Assembly (NCBI RefSeq): GCF_002811955.1
Contig: NZ_NPEF01000100.1
Coordinates: 1 to 13,571 of the forward strand
From: Leptospira ellisii
GTDB taxonomy: Bacteria > Spirochaetota > Leptospiria > Leptospirales > Leptospiraceae
Direction: 5' to 3'
Length of the DNA stretch: 13,571 bases
Positions 8,451-13,571 of this stretch are shown in pieces (position 1 is the stretch's first letter; each line of letters begins with the position of its first letter). Position numbers and translations under genes: made by a program. The notes beneath the pieces were generated by a model. It was given only the letters and a program-made list of their open reading frames with translations, had not been told where the DNA came from and made no database searches.

Positions 8451-8795
8451 ATGGCCTTTTTATCGTATTCTGAAACCTTCAATTCGAGTTCTATAAAAAA
8501 ACATGAAAAATGGCATTTTCCCGTAAAATATCATTTTTTTTTGATTTTTTTTGTCCTTCATTGTGCCGCTTCCGATTTCAAATCTTCCACGACCGAAACC
8601 TGCGCGGAAAAGGACAAAAAGTCCAACGACTGTTTCGAAAAAATTTTCAAATACTGTATCTTCAACGAAATCAGCTCCGACAAACCCTGGGAAGACTTTT
8701 GTAAAGGGGATCCGATACTTCTCCTAGGAGTTTGTACCGTTTTTGTTCCTACTTGTCCTACGGGAACAAGCACGAGCTCTTCCGGCTCGGGTTAG
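8451..8795 (+). CDS. Small Cys-rich putative lipoprotein
   Basis: A 114-residue protein that I do not recognise by name. After an unusually long basic N-region (KKHEKWHFPVKYH) comes a hydrophobic core FFLIFFVL and then HCAAS, where C38 would be the lipidated cysteine. The -1 residue is His, outside the usual G/A/S, although spirochete lipoboxes are loose. The mature part has six more cysteines (51, 61, 69, 84, 95, 102), enough for three disulfides, and ends in a Thr/Ser/Gly tail (TGTSTSSSGSG). The ATG at 8451 is the only start in this frame; AAGGA lies about 14 bases upstream. It is divergent from the sigma gene across 113 bases, so it may belong to that sigma's regulon, but this is speculation. 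Confidence 0.62.
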   Translation: MAFLSYSETFNSSSIKKHEKWHFPVKYHFFLIFFVLHCAASDFKSSTTETCAEKDKKSNDCFEKIFKYCIFNEISSDKPWEDFCKGDPILLLGVCTVFVPTCPTGTSTSSSGSG

Positions 8796-8816
8796 TTTAA
8801 AAGATCGAAAGTAAAT

Positions 8817-8855
8817 CGAAAAAGTTTCATTTTTCGGAATAAAAAAAACGGCGTT
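8817..8855 (+). terminator. Weak AT-rich hairpins after the lipoprotein gene
   Basis: CGAAAAA (8817-8823) can pair with TTTTTCG (8830-8836), and a run of A followed by CGGCG and a T run (about 8841-8859) forms a second A/T stem. Both are weak but sit 20-60 bases after the stop, where a terminator is expected. Nothing else is seen in 8796-8920. Confidence 0.3.
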
Positions 8856-8926
8856 TTTTAAAAAGAAATGAGACTTAATTCTCCGATTCATCCGGGTTCG
8901 GATTAGTATACAAAACGTTAGGAATC

Positions 8927-8980
8927 ATTCCGTTCGAAAAAAAACAATTCCGTTACAAATTCCAGCAAACGACCTGTTAT
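8927..8980 (+). promoter_or_regulatory. Direct repeats overlapping a candidate promoter of the DUF433 gene
   Basis: ATTCCGTT occurs at 8927-8934 and 8947-8954, exactly 20 bp apart, each followed within two bases by AAA. GTTACA (8952-8957, 4/6 match to -35) and TGTTAT (8975-8980, 4/6 match to -10) are spaced 17 bp, and the start point would fall at or next to the ATG at 8988. The second repeat overlaps the -35. The promoter call is weak on its own. Confidence 0.32.
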
Positions 8981-8987
8981 TCAATAT

Positions 8988-9239
8988 ATGAGTAACAACA
9001 AGTTTACTGCGATAGAAATTATCCCCGGTTATATGGGTGGAAAACCATTCATCAAAGGAACCGGGGTTCGGGTTCTGGAAATTTTAGATCTTCTTTTGGC
9101 GGGAATGTCTAGAAAAGGAATTTTGAGAGAATATCCGGGAATTTCAAACGACGATATCGACGAGACCGTATCCTACCTGGAAACGCAGCTGGTAAAAGCC
9201 AGATTGAACAACCAATACCTTTCGCAAAAAGTAAGCTAA
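8988..9239 (+). CDS. DUF433 family protein (antitoxin-like HTH), orphan
   Basis: An 83-residue protein that fits the DUF433 family: MGGKPFIKGTGVRVLEILDLLLAGMSRKGILREYP (about 16-50), then NDDIDETVSYLETQL. DUF433 proteins have a winged/helix-turn-helix fold and are often antitoxins beside a PIN-like DUF5615 toxin gene. Here the usual GTRI reads GTGV, and no toxin gene is adjacent: downstream is only the convergent nuoI gene. The ATG has no Shine-Dalgarno; the bases before it are TTATTCAATAT. A function as a DNA-binding autoregulator is inferred from the fold; a toxin role is not supported. The family call is firm, the role is not. Confidence 0.82.
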   Translation: MSNNKFTAIEIIPGYMGGKPFIKGTGVRVLEILDLLLAGMSRKGILREYPGISNDDIDETVSYLETQLVKARLNNQYLSQKVS

Positions 9240-9293
9240 AAATCCGATCGACCTTATACAATACGTCCGAATTTTTAAAGCCCGTCGGAGAGA

Positions 9294-9807
<514 letters not shown>

Positions 9808-9821
<14 letters not shown>

Positions 9822-11268
9822 CTGAGCTTACCTCCTTTGGAGAAGAAAGAAGTTCCTTCGTCGATTCTGCGAGTTTATAAAAAACGTTTCCGGAAGTGAG
9901 TAAACCTTTCGGAGGTTCCATCGCTTTTTGAAACGTTTGACTCAATCCGTTTTTATTGATGAACGAACCGGACTGTTCCGCAAACGTCTGGATCGGAACT
10001 CCGTAATTCGATTCCAAAACGTCGGAAGTGAGATTCGTATGCAAGGCGACCGTAACGACTCCCGACGGAATCGACGGAAGAACCTCTCCGAGATTTTCCT
10101 GAATCACGAAAACCAAATCGATTTCTCCGGAAGCGACGGAACTACGAATCGAATCGAGTCCTTCCGCGGAAACCATTCCCGCAGCCAATGCGCCTTTCGT
10201 GTTCGGTCGGAGATCGGTCGTCATCAAAAAATCCTTTTGTTGCGGCTCCTGCATCTGCGCCGCATGAACCCGAGCTTCCAGAATAACCGTTTTTCCGAAA
10301 GAAGCAACGTTTTGGACGATGGATTTTAGATTTTCGGTGGATTCGCTGGCGCCGCCCAGAACCGCGATTTTTTTGGAATTAAGGATCTTTTCGGCGATCG
10401 CCGGAAGTACGGTCGTACTTTCGGAAGGTTTTCCGGAGGCGTAGTAGGAGAACAGACGGTTTTCGTTCAGCCAATCGATGTTGAAACGTCCTTCATCACA
10501 GAGAAAATACATGTCCTTGTCCTCGTCGACGCGGGGCATGTATCGATACATCTTATTGTCGCGCACGTTAGTCGTTATGTTACATCCCGTGCTACATCCG
10601 TGACAGACCGATTCCGCGGTTTTATACCACCAAACCCTGGATTTAAACAGCGTTTTGTTGTTCAATAAAGCGCCGGTGGGACAAAGATCAGCCAACGCAC
10701 CTTGAAAATTATGACGGATCGGTTCGTTTTTCGCCAAACCGATGATGGAATGATATCCCCGTTCGAAAAGACCGAGATTGGATTCCCCCACGATCTCCTC
10801 TTCGAAACGGACACAACGGTAACAAACGATGCAGCGGTTGTGGTTGATGATGAGGTTGGAACCTATCTCTTCCTGAGGGACATTCCGTTTTTCTAATGTG
10901 AATCTGGATTTTCCCTTTCCCTCTTTGAACGCGTTGTCCTGGAGTTGGCATTCGCCCGCCTTGTCACAAACGGGACAATCCAAAGGATGGTTGGCGAGGA
11001 GAAATTCCATCGTACCTTCCCTGGCTTCCTTAATCCGATCGTTTTTCGTGAATATGGAAAGACCTTCCGCGACCTTGGTATTACAAGCCGCCTGAAGCCA
11101 GGGAACTCCTTCTATTTCGATAAGGCACATTCTGCACATGCCCACTATGGAAAGTTTAGGGTGATAACAAAAAAAAGGGATGTCTACTCCGACGTCTTTT
11201 GCGGCGGATATGAGGTTTTTCTTTTCGTCCACCTCATACTCGATTCCGTCGATTTTGATTTTTACCAT
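9808..11268 (-). CDS. nuoG: NuoG-like complex I 75-kDa subunit, short form
   Basis: A 486-residue iron-sulfur subunit of NADH:quinone oxidoreductase. The N-terminal 2Fe-2S domain has C34, C45, C48 and C62. The His-Cys cluster (N5 type) has H94, C98, C101 and C107 ([18 protein letters not shown]). The N4-type cluster uses C146, C149, C152 and C196. A further set, C222, C225, C229 and C257 (CHGCSTGCN ... FLCDEGRFN), fits the N7 cluster at the head of the molybdopterin-oxidoreductase-like domain. That C-terminal domain is cut short (about 230 residues), whereas typical NuoG proteins run to roughly 700-900 residues. The ATG (11266-11268) has AAAGGA eight bases upstream. It overlaps nuoI, and the two are surely co-translated. 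The frame is intact, so the short form looks natural. Confidence 0.9.
9830..9837 (-). promoter_or_regulatory. Strong Shine-Dalgarno inside nuoG for the nuoI TTG start
   Basis: The minus strand reads AAGGAGGT within the last codons of the nuoG-like gene, with its GGAGG nine bases before the TTG start of nuoI. This near-perfect site explains how an overlapped TTG start can be used. Confidence 0.7.
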
Positions 11269-11290
11269 GGAATCATCCTTTTGAATAGGC

Positions 11291-11303
11291 CCCGATTATC
11301 GGG
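11291..11303. promoter_or_regulatory. Palindrome in the nuoG leader (possible operator)
   Basis: CCCGATTATCGGG is a perfect inverted repeat with one central base, 22 bases before the nuoG start codon and just downstream of TATAGAAT (complement of 11309-11316), which could serve as a -10. It could be a repressor site or a leader hairpin. No convincing -35 was found at normal spacing. Confidence 0.35.
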
Positions 11304-11357
11304 AGGCAATTCTATAGAAACGTACCATTCTCATTCTGGCAACCCGTTTCCAAAAAG

Positions 11358-11392
11358 TTCAAACATTGTCCGTTGTTTCCAAACGTCGTCCG
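11358..11392. repeat. Imperfect direct repeat upstream of nuoG, 20-bp pitch
   Basis: CAAACATTGTCCG (11360-11372) recurs as CAAACGTCGTCCG (11380-11392), 11 of 13 bases identical and exactly 20 bp apart. It lies 90-125 bases upstream of the nuoG start, between aroC and nuoG, in a region without a gene. It may be a regulator-binding pair. Confidence 0.4.
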
Positions 11393-11435
11393 GTGAATTT
11401 CCGTCGAATCGATCCGTTCTTTTTGAGACTGATTC

Positions 11436-12578
11436 TTAAAGATTCAAATCTTTGTAATAATCAGGAATCCGCGCCCACTTCTGAAACCAAAGGGGGTTGA
11501 TCGCCCTTTGATACAGATAAGCGTCCACAAGTACGAGGTTGACCACGGCTTCCACGATCGGAACGGCTCGAGGAAGCACGCAAGGATCATGTCTTCCCTT
11601 CGCTTCAAGAGTGGTTTCTTCACCTTTGAGAGTTACGGTATTCTGCTTTTTAAAGATCGTCGAGGTCGGTTTAAATGCGGCCCGAACGACCAGTTCTTCC
11701 CCGTTGGAAATTCCGCCTTGAAGACCGCCGGAATTGTTGGTTTTGGTGCGAACCCTTCCCGTTTTTTCTTCCACATAAAATTCATCGTTATGCGTGCTTC
11801 CGGTAAGGAGCGTTCCGCCGAACCCGGATCCTACCTCGAACCCTTTGCAGGCGGGAATCGAAAGAATCGCTTTGGCAAGATCGCCGTCCAATTTATCGTA
11901 AACGGGATCCCCCAATCCGGGAGGAAGATTGTACGAAACGCATTTGATCGTTCCGCCCACGCTGTCTCCGGCTTCTTTCATCTGCAGAATCAATTCGCGC
12001 ATTTTAGCGGCGCCTTCGGAATTCGGGCAGCGGACCTCGTTCCGATCCACTTCGTCGCGGGACTTGGGATAACTTTCGCCGATTCCGGATTCGATCCTTC
12101 CGATGGAATCGACCCAAGCCACGGTTTCGATTCCGAGGTCGTCCTTGAGTATCATCCTTGCGATCGCCGCTGCGGCGACTCGGCCGATCGTTTCCCGAAC
12201 CGAAGACCTTCCCCCTCCCACGTGAGCGCGGAATCCGTACTTCACTTGATAGGTGTAATCCGCGTGCGAAGGCCGAAACGCGGTTTTTAAATTTTCGTAA
12301 TCTTTGGAGATCGTGTTTTGATTATCAACAATGAGGGTGATCGGAGAACCGATCGTCTTTCCTTCGAAAACTCCCGAAACGACGCGGACCCGATCCGTTT
12401 CGTCGCGCGGAGTGGTAAGATTGCTTTGTCCGGGTCTTCTACGATTGAGATCGTTTTGAATTTCCTCCAATCGAATCGGGATTCCCGCAGGAACCCCTTC
12501 CACGACCACACCCACGGATTCGCCGTGAGATTCGCCGAACGTGCTGACTTTGAATATTTTTCCCCAACTAGAAGGCAT
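11436..12578 (-). CDS. aroC: Chorismate synthase
   Basis: A 380-residue enzyme that converts 5-enolpyruvylshikimate-3-phosphate to chorismate, the last step of the shikimate pathway, using reduced FMN as cofactor in the cytoplasm. Signatures are GESHG at 15-19 (His18), [15 protein letters not shown] near 46-60, FRPSHAD with His105, [10 protein letters not shown] at 121-130, [14 protein letters not shown] in the FMN region, and [16 protein letters not shown] at about 329-344. Length and order match the family throughout. The ATG start (12576-12578) gives the expected [19 protein letters not shown]; no clear Shine-Dalgarno precedes it. It lies 68 bases downstream of the HD-GYP-like gene on the same strand and may share its transcript; nuoG begins 167 bases further on. 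Confidence 0.97.
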   Translation of the reverse strand: MPSSWGKIFKVSTFGESHGESVGVVVEGVPAGIPIRLEEIQNDLNRRRPGQSNLTTPRDETDRVRVVSGVFEGKTIGSPITLIVDNQNTISKDYENLKTAFRPSHADYTYQVKYGFRAHVGGGRSSVRETIGRVAAAAIARMILKDDLGIETVAWVDSIGRIESGIGESYPKSRDEVDRNEVRCPNSEGAAKMRELILQMKEAGDSVGGTIKCVSYNLPPGLGDPVYDKLDGDLAKAILSIPACKGFEVGSGFGGTLLTGSTHNDEFYVEEKTGRVRTKTNNSGGLQGGISNGEELVVRAAFKPTSTIFKKQNTVTLKGEETTLEAKGRHDPCVLPRAVPIVEAVVNLVLVDAYLYQRAINPLWFQKWARIPDYYKDLNL

Positions 12579-12646
12579 AATGCCAGAAAAATCGGATCGA
12601 CCTTAGGAATAAAGCGAGTTTCTCGGGGAGGAGAACTTGGTTTTAA

Positions 12647-13571
<925 letters not shown>

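Noticed and set aside
8988..9293. Toxin-antitoxin pair around the DUF433 gene
   Set aside because: No DUF5615 or PIN-like frame is found before or after it; the next genes are a lipoprotein and the convergent nuoI.
11508..12290. Long open frame antisense to aroC (260 codons, plus strand)
   Set aside because: It is the mirror of a highly conserved aroC frame, has no recognisable protein features, and similar antisense frames appear opposite most genes here.
12579..12646. Imperfect hairpin (GTTCTC / GAGAAAC) between the HD-GYP-like gene and aroC
   Set aside because: It has a bulge and no T run after it, so it is not a credible terminator; co-transcription with aroC stays possible.

Overview
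The window looks like chromosomal DNA of a spirochete, most probably a moderate-GC species of Leptospira. This rests on gene content and sequence style: a one-piece tmRNA encoding the tag ANNELALAA, an ECF sigma/FecR pair, a DUF5939-type class III nucleotidyl cyclase, a degenerate HD-GYP protein and small Cys-rich lipoproteins. The genus is inferred by recognition; no database was searched. No insertion sequence, prophage, CRISPR array or tRNA gene was seen. Most of the DNA reads as ordinary core or housekeeping sequence, with a few lineage-specific genes.

Left part (1-4409). A partial unknown gene runs off the left edge on the minus strand. Upstream of it is avtA (valine-pyruvate aminotransferase, minus). 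Divergent from avtA is a large multidomain adenylate/guanylate cyclase (plus): START-like region, zinc-ribbon-bearing middle, C-terminal cyclase domain. It converges, with a 14-base gap, on a DsbA/FrnE-family thiol oxidoreductase (minus) that starts with TTG behind a good Shine-Dalgarno.

Middle part (4410-8987). ssrA (tmRNA, minus) is followed by a small two-helix membrane protein (plus) with a hairpin terminator. Next comes a minus-strand block read from right to left: ECF sigma factor, FecR-type membrane regulator, then a secreted or membrane protein. The FecR C-terminus and the N-terminus of the last protein carry what looks like the same short beta-rich module, which suggests the three genes form one regulatory unit. 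The sigma gene has no Shine-Dalgarno but has an ECF-like promoter match just upstream, suggesting autoregulation with a very short leader. A small Cys-rich putative lipoprotein diverges from it (plus).

Right part (8988-13571). An orphan DUF433 gene (plus) may be leaderless, with direct repeats over its promoter. It converges on a two-gene complex I cluster (minus): a short NuoG-like subunit overlapping nuoI by 14 bases. The nuoI stop codon lies at the loop edge of a 9-bp hairpin. Further right on the same strand are aroC (chorismate synthase) and the C-terminal 307 codons of an HD-GYP-like protein that has lost key catalytic residues and runs off the right edge.

The least ordinary elements are the sigma/FecR/membrane-protein unit with its shared module, the orphan DUF433 promoter architecture, the lysine in place of the usual transition-state arginine in the cyclase, and the degenerate HD-GYP protein. 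None amounts to a clearly new defence or mobile system.
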